Origin: Phycisphaerae bacterium
GTDB lineage: Bacteria > Planctomycetota > Phycisphaerae > Sedimentisphaerales > Anaerobacaceae
Length of the DNA stretch: 64,000 bases
NCBI GenBank assembly: GCA_017993835.1
Contig: JAGOLX010000014.1
Location: 1 to 64,000 of the forward strand
Reading direction: 5' to 3'
The translations under genes and the position numbers were made by a program. The notes under the pieces were generated by a model. The model was not told the DNA's origin, made no database searches, and was given only the letters and a program-made list of their open reading frames with translations. Positions within the stretch are counted from its first letter, which is position 1; every line of letters begins with the position of its first letter. Below, piece after piece: positions 53,490-62,443 of this stretch.

Positions 53490-54058
53490 ATATGAGGGTT
53501 CGAGACAAGTACCTGCTGATCATGGCCGTGGTATGGGGGCCCTGCCTGGCACTGGCGGCGGCGTCCTATGCCCTGGTCCTGCGTCCTCAAATGGAGCACC
53601 GACGCCAACTCGAAACGAACGTCGCGCAGGCGAAGGAGCATTACGCCCGCGCCGTGGAGGCCGCCAAGCCGGAGCTTCAGGCCCGACTGACTGAGCAGGT
53701 GGGCCACCTGCACGACCGCATCGCGGACTTCCTCACCGAATCGGAGGATGTGCCACAACTGGCCTTCGATATCGCAACGCTGGCCCAGGAAACAAGACTG
53801 GAGTCCTTCGAGATCCAGCCGGTGAGCACGCGCGCTTCCACCGAGTCCAGCGACCGCGCCCAGATCACAGAGTCCTGCTTCCACGTGAGCTTCCTCGCAA
53901 GCTATACGCGATTCGCGGCCTTTCTGAACGCTCTGGAGCGACGCCGTCCCGTGGTCTTCGTGGAGACGTTCACCATCGATCGCGCCCTGGAGGCCGAGGC
54001 CCAGCCCCAGATCGAAATGGAATTGGCGGTGCTCGTGGAGAGACCGCAGGGGATTTGA
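53486..54058 (+). CDS. PilO-like membrane protein
   Basis: 190 aa. GTG at 53486 overlaps the pilN-like stop; an ATG at 53492 is an alternative. One N-terminal helix (YLLIMAVVWGPCLALAAASYALVL) is followed by a coiled-coil and a ferredoxin-like domain (SCFHVSFLASYTRFAAFLNALE), as in PilO/GspM. It would form the periplasmic ring of the assembly platform with the PilN-like protein. Confidence 0.82.
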   Translation: MNMRVRDKYLLIMAVVWGPCLALAAASYALVLRPQMEHRRQLETNVAQAKEHYARAVEAAKPELQARLTEQVGHLHDRIADFLTESEDVPQLAFDIATLAQETRLESFEIQPVSTRASTESSDRAQITESCFHVSFLASYTRFAAFLNALERRRPVVFVETFTIDRALEAEAQPQIEMELAVLVERPQGI

Positions 54059-54060
54059 CT

Positions 54061-54870
54061 ATGGCCGGCATGAAACCAGATTCCACCCGACAAGAGGACC
54101 CCGGTGAGCGAAGACCCGATCCTGGGATTTCGCCGGGTTTGCGTTTCGGCAGACTGTTCGGTCGCGGCAGGACGCGCAAGCAGCCGTCGCACCTGCTCGT
54201 GGAGGAACGAGTGGACCAGCGAGGCGGAACGCTTCATCCGGGTTCCTCCAGCCAGTACGCCAGACGTCAGGAGACCAAGACGCTCCGGACAGCCTTGCTG
54301 GCCAGACGAAAGGGCGCCGGAGGAATCTCCGTCATGCAGAGATCGGCAGGCGGTTCCCCCCAACATTCCCGTCTGAGACCCACCAAGTACGCTTCACCGG
54401 AAGACGGCGGGGGCAGGCAGAAGGTCATGGTCGTGTTGATCCCGATCCTGGCCGTCGCGTTGCTCTATCTGCTCAAGAACCCACTGTCGGGGTCCACCGT
54501 CGCAAAGGCAGAAGACACCGAGCAGATCCCGGAAGTCATGCCGACGAAGGCTCCCGACATCGAGATCGCGTGGGAACTCCCTCCTCTGTATCAGCCGGGA
54601 GGGCGTGATCCGATGCGATTGCTCGCCCCTGCCGTGGTCGTGACGGTCGAGGAGCCCGTCGCCGCGCCGGCGCAGATCGAGCTCGATTTGATCGTGACCG
54701 GGATTCTCCACAGCGAGGACCGGCCTGCCGCCATCATCGGCACGGCTGTCGTACACGAGGGAGAACAGATCTCCGGAGCTACTGTGAAGAAGATCGAGAA
54801 GAACGGCGTTGAATTCGAGATGAACGGCCGGACCTGGAAACAGGCCGTCGGAGCCGGTGAAAAACGATGA
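54061..54870 (+). CDS. PilP/GspC-like protein with long cytosolic extension
   Basis: 269 aa. AGGGGAT is six bases before the ATG. About 120 residues of basic, disordered-looking sequence precede a membrane segment (VMVVLIPILAVALLYLLKNPL). The C-terminal 80 residues (ELDLIVTGILHSEDRPAAIIGTAVVHEGEQISGATVKKI) are the HR/PilP fold that binds the secretin N domains. The long N-terminal extension is unusual for the family. It overlaps the secretin gene by ATGA. Confidence 0.8.
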   Translation: MAGMKPDSTRQEDPGERRPDPGISPGLRFGRLFGRGRTRKQPSHLLVEERVDQRGGTLHPGSSSQYARRQETKTLRTALLARRKGAGGISVMQRSAGGSPQHSRLRPTKYASPEDGGGRQKVMVVLIPILAVALLYLLKNPLSGSTVAKAEDTEQIPEVMPTKAPDIEIAWELPPLYQPGGRDPMRLLAPAVVVTVEEPVAAPAQIELDLIVTGILHSEDRPAAIIGTAVVHEGEQISGATVKKIEKNGVEFEMNGRTWKQAVGAGEKR

Positions 54871-56363
54871 CCGGGAGATTGAACATGAGACCCTGCACAA
54901 TACAATCGTGGGAACCGACGCAGTATTCAGCCCATTACGCATGGGAACCCTGGATACAACTGCTCAAGCTCGCGGGCCTGATCTGGATTCTGTGGTCGCT
55001 CCTGGCGGCCCAGGTGGCCCGGGGCGCCGAGTCGCAGGAACCGGCGCAGACGCCTCTCGAGCAGCGTCTGGAGAAGAGAATCAGCGTCGAGTTCCGCAAG
55101 ACCCCCCTGGAGGACGTCATCCGGATCATCGCCGAGCAGGCCGACGTCGATGTGGTCGCCAGTCCCAGCGTCAAGGGCGAAGCCACGGTGAAGCTGACCG
55201 ACGTCCCCCTGCAGGAGGCTCTGCGGAGCATCCTGGAGGTGCATGGATTCGACTACGTCGTGGGCAACAACATCATCCGCGTGCTGGCGCGGGAGGAGAT
55301 GCCCCAGGTGCCCGAGAGGCAGGTCACCGAGATCTTCGAGATCACGTACGCCGACGTCTCCGAGGTGGTCAAATCGCTCGACAAGTTCAAATCGGACGTC
55401 GGATCGGTCTCGCACATCGAGGGCACCAGCCACATCCTCGTCACCGACAAGGAGGGCAAGATCAAGGCCATGGGCGACTTCGTCAAGGCGATCGACTGCA
55501 TCACGCCGCAGATCCTGGTCGAGGCCCGCATCTACGACATCACGAGCAAGGACCGGTTCGACCTCGGCATCCAGTGGGCCGCCGGCACAAGGACCGAGTT
55601 CGACGCCATCACGGGCGTCCCGAATGCGGACACCGAGACGAACCCCTTCAGCCGGAGCGTGTTCAACGGAACCGTCGCGAAGACGGAGAACACCACCGGC
55701 TCGGTCCGCCTGGGTTGGCTGACCAGCGACGTGGACATCGACATGATGCTCAAAGCCCAGCAGGAGAACCTCCACGCCAAGCTGCTGGCGAATCCGCGAG
55801 TCCTCGTGCTCAATGACAAGACGGCGAAGATCAAGATCATCTCCGAGATCCCCTACCAGGAACTCCAGGAGTCCTCCCTGGGCGGCAGCATCGGATCGAC
55901 CGCCTTCCGCGAGGTCGGCGTCGAGCTGCAAGTGACGGCTCACCTGGCCGTCCGTGACGAGATGATCCGCCTGCAAATGAAGCCCGCCTTCAGCGTCGTC
56001 ACCGGCGAGGTCCAGGTGGCGGGCATCGGGGTGACGTATCCGCAGCCGGTGGTGGACCGGCGCGAAGCCGACACGACGCTCATCGTGAAGAACGGCCAGA
56101 CGGTCGTCCTGGGCGGACTGAAGAAGAAGGAAGTGAGCCAGCAGATCGACAAGATCCCGCTGCTCGGGGACCTGCCGCTGGCCGGCGCGCTGTTCCGATT
56201 CAAGTCGGAGGAGACGATCAACAGTGAGCTGCTCGTGTTCATCACGCCGTGGATTGTCGCGCAGAACCAGTTGACCGAGGGGGAAACCCGCGCATACAAG
56301 GAAACCGAGTTCCAGCCCCCGCTGCCGTCCTATACGAACGCAGAGGAAGCCGAACAGGACTGA
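54867..56363 (+). CDS. Type II/IV secretin (GspD/PilQ-like)
   Basis: 498 aa, short for a secretin. A membrane/signal segment (LAGLIWILWSLLAAQVARG) is followed by an STN/N0-like domain (ISVEFRKTPLEDVIRIIAEQ), one N1-type domain and the beta-barrel domain with LLANPRVLVLNDKTAKI, LIVKNGQTVVLGGL and the end motif IPLLGDLPLAGALFRFKS. It forms the outer-membrane gate of the pilus or secretion system. The Met at residue 7 (54885) with GGGAGA upstream may be the real start. Confidence 0.92.
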   Translation: MTGRLNMRPCTIQSWEPTQYSAHYAWEPWIQLLKLAGLIWILWSLLAAQVARGAESQEPAQTPLEQRLEKRISVEFRKTPLEDVIRIIAEQADVDVVASPSVKGEATVKLTDVPLQEALRSILEVHGFDYVVGNNIIRVLAREEMPQVPERQVTEIFEITYADVSEVVKSLDKFKSDVGSVSHIEGTSHILVTDKEGKIKAMGDFVKAIDCITPQILVEARIYDITSKDRFDLGIQWAAGTRTEFDAITGVPNADTETNPFSRSVFNGTVAKTENTTGSVRLGWLTSDVDIDMMLKAQQENLHAKLLANPRVLVLNDKTAKIKIISEIPYQELQESSLGGSIGSTAFREVGVELQVTAHLAVRDEMIRLQMKPAFSVVTGEVQVAGIGVTYPQPVVDRREADTTLIVKNGQTVVLGGLKKKEVSQQIDKIPLLGDLPLAGALFRFKSEETINSELLVFITPWIVAQNQLTEGETRAYKETEFQPPLPSYTNAEEAEQD

Positions 56364-56365
56364 CC

Positions 56366-57019
56366 ATGCCCGAGCAATCGTGGATGGTGACCCTGCCCGG
56401 CCCGTTGTACCGGCGCCAGGGCCAATGGTGGTGGGAAGTCAGGCTGCCCGGAGAGGACCAGGCAACAGCGCGATCGTTGAACGTCCCCGCGACGTATGGG
56501 CCCGAGATCGCCGAGAAGGCCGCCCTCGATCTGTGGACGCAGGCTGTCGTGCGGGACAGGACCCGGCAGATCCTCCTGGATTGCTCGCAGAAGGTGGAAC
56601 GATTCAAGGCGCAGTTCCTCGACAAGCTCCGGCATCTCACGGAGATCGTCGGATCGGCGAGCGTGAAGGCCCAGGCCGAGGCCAGTGCCAGAGCCGAGAT
56701 GGAGGCCCGGCTGAACGCGATGATCCTGGCCGTCGGATTCGGCCCCCTCGAATCAAGACAGGAAGCGACTTCCTCCACCTCCGGCGTCCCGGATTGGCCG
56801 GTGAATCTCCAGGTTGATCCGTCCACGTCGCCCGCGATCCAGCATCCCGCGCCGTCGGCCGAGTTGGGATTCTGCGAATCCTGCGGCGCAACGAGCATCC
56901 CGACGGCAGACCTCCAGCAGATCGACTCCGGGCAGTTTCTCTGTCCGGACTGCCTGCACGCCCTGCGTGTCGAAGCGATGCAGGCGGAACTGAACGCCCT
57001 GACCCGAAGCCTCACGTGA
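56366..57019 (+). CDS. Zn-ribbon protein downstream of the secretin
   Basis: 217 aa, not in a named family. The middle has a helical stretch (ASVKAQAEASARAEMEARLN) and the C terminus a CESC...CPDC zinc ribbon. It starts two bases after the secretin stop and so belongs to the pilus operon; no signal peptide is visible, so it is likely cytosolic. Confidence 0.7.
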   Translation: MPEQSWMVTLPGPLYRRQGQWWWEVRLPGEDQATARSLNVPATYGPEIAEKAALDLWTQAVVRDRTRQILLDCSQKVERFKAQFLDKLRHLTEIVGSASVKAQAEASARAEMEARLNAMILAVGFGPLESRQEATSSTSGVPDWPVNLQVDPSTSPAIQHPAPSAELGFCESCGATSIPTADLQQIDSGQFLCPDCLHALRVEAMQAELNALTRSLT

Positions 57020-57074
57020 CGATTCGCCCTGCCGGCGTCTGAACGCGGAACACCCCGAGCGAACGACGCGGCGC

Positions 57075-58391
57075 CTACGCCTTCACGATCTTCGAGCGGC
57101 CGGCGCGAACCTTGGCTGTCGCGTTGCGGGAATCTACGACGAGCTGTGAGTGCCTCACGATCCAATGGTAATCGTAGTCGCTGTGATTCGTCGAAATCAG
57201 GACCGCATCATAGCCGGCAAGCATCTTGGCGGTGAGCTTCTTGCTCGTCATCTGCAGGTTGTACTCCCGCTGCTTGTGCGTCTGCGGGATATACGGATCG
57301 TTGTAGTCCACCTTGGCGCCCTTGTGCTTGAGCAGCTCGATCAGCTCGAGGGAGGGAGACTCGCGCACGTCGTCGATGTCGGGCTTGTAAGCCAGGCCGA
57401 GCACCAGCACCTTCGAGCCGCGCAGGCTCTTGCGCCGGTCGTTGAGCGCATCGGCGAGTCTGTCCACCACGTAGTGCGGCATCCCCGTGTTGATCTGGCC
57501 CGCCAGCTCGATGAACCGCGTGGTCATGCCGTACTGGCGAGCCTTCCACGTGAGGTAGAACGGATCGATCGGGATGCAGTGCCCGCCTAGTCCGGGACCC
57601 GGATAGAACGGGCTGAATCCGAACGGCTTCGTGCTGGCCGCTCGAATGACCTCCCACACGTCGATCCCCATCCGGTCGAACAGCATCTTGAGCTCGTTGA
57701 CCATCGCAATGTTGATGCAGCGATAGGTGTTCTCGAGGATCTTCGCCGCTTCCGCGACCTCGCAGTTCTCCACAGGGACCAGCTTCTCGATGGCGATCCG
57801 GTACACGTCCAGGGCGCGCCGGAGGCTCTCCTTGCCGTGGCCGCCGACGACCTTGGGAATGGTGGACGTCCGGAATTGCCGGTTGCCGGGGTCCTCCCGT
57901 TCGGGCGAGAAGGCCAGGAAGAAGTCTTTCTCCACCTTCAATCCGGACTGCTCGAGGATCGGCAGGACGATCTCGCGGGTCGTGCCGGGATAGGTGGTGC
58001 TCTCCAGAACGACGAGTTGTCCTCTGCGCAGGTACTTGACGATGCACCGGCTGGTCGATTCGATGTACTGAAGGTCCGGGTCGCGGTTCTTCGTCAACGG
58101 CGTGGGCACACAGATGATCAGCGTATCCGGCCGCGACAGTTTCGCCATGTCGTCCGTGGCGCGGAACCGCCCGGATCCAACCATCTCGGCGACTGCCCCG
58201 TGAGAGATGTGCTTGATCGGACTCCTGCCCTTGTTGATGAGAGCCACCATCCTCGAGTTGATGTCGAAGCCCAGCACCCGGGCGCCTCCGCGGGCAAACT
58301 CCCGCGCCAGTGGCAGACCCACGTACCCCAGGCCGATGATTCCCACATAGGGGCCCGTCGCCTTACGACTCACTTCGCTGCGCTTTGCCAC
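57075..58391 (-). CDS. Nucleotide-sugar dehydrogenase (UDP-GlcNAc/UDP-Glc 6-dehydrogenase family)
   Basis: 438 aa from a GTG with GGAGG five bases upstream; an in-frame GTG at 58421 is less likely. VGIIGLGYVGLPLAREF is the NAD-binding motif, LGGHCIPIDPFYLTWKA holds the catalytic Cys272, and VLVLGLAYKPDIDDVRESPS marks the C-terminal domain. The sequence resembles WbpA/WecC type enzymes that oxidise UDP-HexNAc at C6 for capsule or O-antigen sugars. Exact donor (Glc or HexNAc) cannot be decided. It is convergent with the pilus operon. Confidence 0.93.
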   Translation of the reverse strand: MAKRSEVSRKATGPYVGIIGLGYVGLPLAREFARGGARVLGFDINSRMVALINKGRSPIKHISHGAVAEMVGSGRFRATDDMAKLSRPDTLIICVPTPLTKNRDPDLQYIESTSRCIVKYLRRGQLVVLESTTYPGTTREIVLPILEQSGLKVEKDFFLAFSPEREDPGNRQFRTSTIPKVVGGHGKESLRRALDVYRIAIEKLVPVENCEVAEAAKILENTYRCINIAMVNELKMLFDRMGIDVWEVIRAASTKPFGFSPFYPGPGLGGHCIPIDPFYLTWKARQYGMTTRFIELAGQINTGMPHYVVDRLADALNDRRKSLRGSKVLVLGLAYKPDIDDVRESPSLELIELLKHKGAKVDYNDPYIPQTHKQREYNLQMTSKKLTAKMLAGYDAVLISTNHSDYDYHWIVRHSQLVVDSRNATAKVRAGRSKIVKA

Positions 58392-58446
58392 AGTCACCTC
58401 CGTATCAGCATCCACACACAATCCTTAGAACAATCTGCGACCACGC

Positions 58447-58851
58447 CTACGAGCACACAGTATCGGCTTCCAGACGTTTCTTGACAAGAAAAACCAGACA
58501 GGCCAGGGCAATGCCGATCAAGTCCGACGCGTAATCGCCCACGCTGGCGATCCGGTTGACAAGCGGTTGTGTCGTCTCGTCGAGAATGCCGACTCCGGCC
58601 AAGACCAGAAGGCCGACCACCGCAGGGATGCGAGACCCACCGTTGGGAAGCGACAGGAGAAAAAGGATCGTGATTAGGCCGTAGGCCCCGACGTGCTCGA
58701 CTTTGTCCAGCAGGTGCCTGTTCAACACCTTCGGCATCACCTCCTGGGGGATGTGCGTCAATACCAGCACCAACGCCATACTCGCCAGCGAGGCGAAGAG
58801 CCACCTCCTGCGGAAACCCGACCGTGTCTTGTCACTGGGCATGGGTCTCAT
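58447..58851 (-). CDS. VanZ-like membrane protein
   Basis: 134 aa with four hydrophobic segments. KVEHVGAYGLITILFLL and ILDETTQPLVNRIASVGDYASDLIGIALA carry the conserved H, E and D-x-x-x-N residues of the VanZ-like fold. Function unknown apart from membrane association; some family members give teicoplanin resistance. It lies 55 bp upstream of the dehydrogenase gene on the same strand. Confidence 0.87.
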   Translation of the reverse strand: MRPMPSDKTRSGFRRRWLFASLASMALVLVLTHIPQEVMPKVLNRHLLDKVEHVGAYGLITILFLLSLPNGGSRIPAVVGLLVLAGVGILDETTQPLVNRIASVGDYASDLIGIALACLVFLVKKRLEADTVCS

Positions 58852-58904
58852 GTTACCTGCTCGTCGCGAGCGTGTACACAGGAAACCGCCGGCCGCGATC
58901 CCTC

Positions 58905-59048
58905 CTACTTCTTGATCCCGAGCAGGTATTGTCCGAGGATCATGTGACTGCGCTTGTCGCCTTTCTTCGCACCCTTGGGCTTCATCCAGAGTCGGTAACA
59001 GCTCAGTTGCTGATCCTGCGCGCCGGGCTTCGTCTTCGTTTCATTCAT
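58905..59048 (-). CDS. Small basic protein of 47 aa
   Basis: The product begins MNETKTKPGAQDQQ and ends GQYLLGIKK; it is Lys-rich (KPKGAKKGDKRS) with one Cys. GAGAGGG is six bases before the ATG, which supports real translation. No family is known to me. It lies between the VanZ-like gene and the hypothetical 123-aa gene on the same strand. Confidence 0.55.
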   Translation of the reverse strand: MNETKTKPGAQDQQLSCYRLWMKPKGAKKGDKRSHMILGQYLLGIKK

Positions 59049-59126
59049 CGGTACCCTCTCTTCATAGATCCAGGCTGATTCGTCACCACGTGGCGAACAC
59101 CCAGCGGGACTTCACGGCCAATCGAA

Positions 59127-59498
59127 TTACTGCGAGACACAAACGCTCTCGGACAACCAATCGTGGACGCGCGGCTGTTCCGTCTGTTTCTCGGCACGAC
59201 AGTAGCCTTCCCAGATGCTGCGTGCCTCGGACGGGACCTCGAAGTACGGCGTCCAGGTGTTCACGATCGGCGCTTCCACCATCTCGTGGATCTCGTCGAG
59301 GCGCTCACGCACCTCGCGGAGCATACGAGTGAGCTGCTCGTCGTGCACATCCAGGGCCGCCTTGGCCTCGTCGTAGCGGATTCGGCGAGGTCCGGTCCTG
59401 GCCTGTCGGGCGACCCAGTCGCACAGCCGCCGTTGCTCATCCGTGAGATCGAATCGGAACTGATCCATCACATCGCATTTCATTGCTCGATTCTCCAT
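59127..59498 (-). CDS. Hypothetical charged helical protein
   Basis: 123 aa, unrecognised. The sequence is charged and mostly helical (LTDEQRRLCDWVARQARTGP, LTRMLREVRERLDEIHEMV), with an aromatic tail region (NTWTPYFEVPSEARSIWEGY). The Met at residue 6 (59483) is an alternative start with GGAG upstream. No signal peptide. Confidence 0.6.
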   Translation of the reverse strand: MENRAMKCDVMDQFRFDLTDEQRRLCDWVARQARTGPRRIRYDEAKAALDVHDEQLTRMLREVRERLDEIHEMVEAPIVNTWTPYFEVPSEARSIWEGYCRAEKQTEQPRVHDWLSESVCVSQ

Positions 59499-59740
59499 GG
59501 TTATCGGTCACTCAAGACCCCGTGCCACAGGCGTTTCATCGGTCGGATCGGGGAGCACCTTAATCAGGCGATTCCGAAAATCTGCCGTGAGGGAAGACAG
59601 AGGGTTGTGCGGATCAGGAGAGGACAAGGGAGCCTCTGTTCCCCGTGAGATCCTGGGGATTCCCGCTTAGGCGGAGACGGCGGAATGCAGGCGGTTGCCC
59701 CCTGCTTCCATCGTGCCCCAAGCTCTGGATGAACCGGCGA

Positions 59741-60838
59741 TTACGCGCCGAAACTGGTCCCGACGGCCATGGCCGCCTTGACCAATCCGTAGTTCTTCGG
59801 GACGGTCTTGGTCCGCCCGGCCACGAGCCGCAGACTGATGCTGGTGAACCGCCCGTCCTTGAGAACGACCAGGTGGTTCTTGACGCCCTTCATGAGCAGC
59901 TCCATGGCGGTGTGCCCAAAATTGGTGGCCAGGGTCCGATCATTCGGCGTGGGGGTACCGCCCCGTTGGACGTGCCCGAGGACGACCGCCCGGCAGTCCA
60001 GGTGCGTTCTGGCGCTGATGTCGGACGCCAGCTTGTTGCCGATCCCGCCGAGACGAATGGGATCGGGACTGTGTGCGACGCGATGGCTGACCACCATGGA
60101 CCCGCCTTTGGGCTTGGCTCCCTCGGCAGCCACGATGATACTGAACCGCTTGCCCCGTCGCGAGCGTGCCAGGACGTAGTCACAAACCTTCGGCAGCTCG
60201 TAGGGGATCTCCGGTATGAGGATGACATCCGCTCCGCCCGCGACGCCCGCGTGCAGGGCGATCCAGCCGGCGTATCGTCCCATGACCTCCACGATCATAA
60301 CGCGATGGTGCGAGCTGGCGGTGGTGTGGATCTTGTCGATGGCCTCGGTCGCCGTCGTCACGGCGGTGTCGAAGCCGAACGTCACATCCGTGCCGTACAG
60401 GTCGTTGTCGATGGTCTTCGGCACCCCCATGACCGTCAGGCCCTTGCGGGCGAACTGCGCCGTCATGGCCATCGTGCCGTCGCCGCCGATGCAGACCATG
60501 GCGTCGATTCCCTTCTCCTGGAGGAATCTGAGGCACTCGTCGGACACGTCCTTGTACCTCTGCCCGTGGATGGTCTTGATGGCGTGCCGGAAGGGATTCG
60601 CGGTATTGCTCGTGCCCAGGATGGTCCCGCCCAGCGTCAGGATGTTGCTCACGTGGTTGTAGCTCAGGCGATCCATGCGGTTCTCGATCAGGCCCAGGTA
60701 CCCGTCGCGAATTCCCCACACGTCGAGCTTGTACTTGTTGATGGCGGTCTTGACCACCGCCCGAATCACGGCGTTCAGCCCGGGGCAATCGCCGCCACCG
60801 GTCATTACAGCAATCGTCCGGATGCGTTTCGCAGCCAT
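59741..60838 (-). CDS. 6-phosphofructokinase (Gly/Lys active-site type)
   Basis: 365 aa from the ATG at 60838 with AAGGAG eight bases upstream. Motifs: AVMTGGGDCPGLNAV (11-25), GGDGT (118-122), PKTIDND (140-146), GRYAGWIAL and GHVQRGGTPTPNDR. Gly121 at the phosphoryl-donor site suggests ATP rather than pyrophosphate as donor, whereas Lys141 is the residue typical of PPi-dependent and plant-type enzymes. It phosphorylates fructose 6-phosphate in glycolysis. The pyruvate kinase gene lies divergently 528 bp away. Confidence 0.94.
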   Translation of the reverse strand: MAAKRIRTIAVMTGGGDCPGLNAVIRAVVKTAINKYKLDVWGIRDGYLGLIENRMDRLSYNHVSNILTLGGTILGTSNTANPFRHAIKTIHGQRYKDVSDECLRFLQEKGIDAMVCIGGDGTMAMTAQFARKGLTVMGVPKTIDNDLYGTDVTFGFDTAVTTATEAIDKIHTTASSHHRVMIVEVMGRYAGWIALHAGVAGGADVILIPEIPYELPKVCDYVLARSRRGKRFSIIVAAEGAKPKGGSMVVSHRVAHSPDPIRLGGIGNKLASDISARTHLDCRAVVLGHVQRGGTPTPNDRTLATNFGHTAMELLMKGVKNHLVVLKDGRFTSISLRLVAGRTKTVPKNYGLVKAAMAVGTSFGA

Positions 60839-61004
60839 CGTCTTCACTCCTTGCCTGTCATAACACCAACCGTCCGCGCACGAGCCCGTCAATATACGCT
60901 GCGTGACGCTGCCACGCCACCACAATCTCGTCCTGCGCGGTCAACGGGGATGCACGACCACGGCTGCAACCTCGCGCAGAGTGATAAAACGTCGCCCCGA
61001 CTCT

Positions 61005-61088
61005 GTCATTCCTGCGCACGCAGGAACTCAGGAACTGTGGCTAGCGACGTATCCCGGGAAGTGGATTCCCGCTTTCGCGGGAATGACC
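61005..61088. repeat. REP-like palindromic pair
   Basis: Begins GTCATTCCTGCG...CGCAGGAA and ends TTCCCGCTTTCGCGGGAATGAC; both ends are hairpins and the ends are inverted copies. The same kind recurs at 63001-63085 and 63190-63260. Confidence 0.75.
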
Positions 61089-61186
61089 TTCCAGGGTCTC
61101 CATGAACCCCTATCGCAAACGTGCAGATCCGGTCATGCACCCGGTCAACGGGTGGGGCTCATCCTGCCGGCAGGCGACTGGCGTTT

Positions 61187-61274
61187 GTCATGCTGAACGA
61201 AGTGAAGCATCCGGGCGCCGAACGAGACGTCTCACCATTCGCTGGCCAGATCCTTCGCTTCGCTCAGGATGACA
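61187..61274. repeat. Second dispersed palindromic repeat
   Basis: GTCATGCTGAACGAAGTGAAG at one end and CTTCGCTTCGCTCAGGATGAC at the other are imperfect inverted copies. Confidence 0.7.
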
Positions 61275-61366
61275 AAGCTCACACCCGCATAGACACGCGC
61301 CCGTCCGTGTGATATCCTGCCAACATGCACGTACAACGTGAAACAGTCGATGCAGGAGTCTGTCAT

Positions 61367-62443
61367 ATGCCGAGGACAAAGATCGTGGCGACGCTGGGAC
61401 CCGCCAGCAGCAGCTACACCGTGCTGCGCAAGATGGTCCGCGCCGGACTGGACGTGGTCCGATTGAACTTCTCCCACGGGACGCACAAGCAACACCTGGA
61501 GAACGTCCATCTCATCCGACGGATCAACAGGAAGTACAGGCGGCGCATCCGCATCATGCAGGACCTCGCAGGCTTCCGCATCCGCATCGGTCACTTCACC
61601 GGCGAGAAGACCCGCGTCCTGAAGGACCGCGCCACGGTCTGGCTGACCAACGACGTGCACGCCGTCGGCGAGAAGACCATTCCCTTCGACTACACGGGCG
61701 ACCTGACGAAGATCAAGCCCGGCCAGATGATCTACATCGACGACGGCCTGCTCGCCCTGCGGGCCGAGAGCGTCCACGCCGGCAGCATCCGCGCCACCGT
61801 CATCGAGGGCGGCATTCTCAAGGAGCGAAAGGGCATCAACATGCCCGGCGCCAATCTGGCGTTCAAGGGCATGACGGACAAGGACCGGCAGGACATCGAG
61901 TTCGGCATTCGCAACGAGGTCGATTACATCAGCCTGTCGTTTGTCCGGAACGCCGACGACGTCCTCGAAGCAGCCGCCATCGTCAAGCCGTACCTGCCCG
62001 ACTGCCAGATCGTCGCCAAGATCGAGTGCCGCCAGGCGATCCGCAACATCGACGAGATCCTCGAAGCCGCCGACGGCATCATGATCGCTCGCGGCGACAT
62101 GGGCGTCGCCATCCCGATCTACGAGGTCCCCGTCATCCAGAAGCAGATCATCCACAAGTGCAACGCCGCGGGAAAGTTCGTCATCACCGCCACGCAGATG
62201 CTCGAACACATGACCGAGAGCAGCCGGCCCACCCGCGCCGAAGTCACCGACGTCGCCAACGCCATCCTCGACGGCACCGACTTCGTCATGCTCTCCGCGG
62301 AGAGCGCCGTGGGCAAGTACCCCTACGAATCCGTGCGGATGATGAACGAGATCATCAAGTTCACCGAGGAATCCGAGCCCGAGCTGGCCCGGCTCATCGC
62401 GCCAGCCTCCCGCCGGCCCGCGCGTCGGCCACGCAAGAAATGA
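61367..62443 (+). CDS. pyk: Pyruvate kinase lacking the C-terminal domain
   Basis: 358 aa from the ATG at 61367 with AGGAG eight bases upstream. [20 protein letters not shown], the Lys/Glu site [17 protein letters not shown] and [17 protein letters not shown] match the A domain, and FTGEKTRVL ... IYIDDGLL the B domain. It ends right after the barrel ([16 protein letters not shown]), so the usual allosteric C domain (about 110 residues) is missing. Within the core the usual D-x-K/Q-G-P motif reads [10 protein letters not shown]. It should make pyruvate and ATP from PEP; lack of the C domain suggests no classic allosteric control. It overlaps the GNAT gene by ATGA. Confidence 0.88.
   Translation: MPRTKIVATLGPASSSYTVLRKMVRAGLDVVRLNFSHGTHKQHLENVHLIRRINRKYRRRIRIMQDLAGFRIRIGHFTGEKTRVLKDRATVWLTNDVHAVGEKTIPFDYTGDLTKIKPGQMIYIDDGLLALRAESVHAGSIRATVIEGGILKERKGINMPGANLAFKGMTDKDRQDIEFGIRNEVDYISLSFVRNADDVLEAAAIVKPYLPDCQIVAKIECRQAIRNIDEILEAADGIMIARGDMGVAIPIYEVPVIQKQIIHKCNAAGKFVITATQMLEHMTESSRPTRAEVTDVANAILDGTDFVMLSAESAVGKYPYESVRMMNEIIKFTEESEPELARLIAPASRRPARRPRKK

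Larger units (their letters stand above)
60839..61366. other. Divergent intergenic region with REP-like repeats
   Basis: 528 bp between phosphofructokinase and pyruvate kinase. It holds two different dispersed repeats (61005-61088 and 61187-61274). No gene is supported. Confidence 0.5.
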
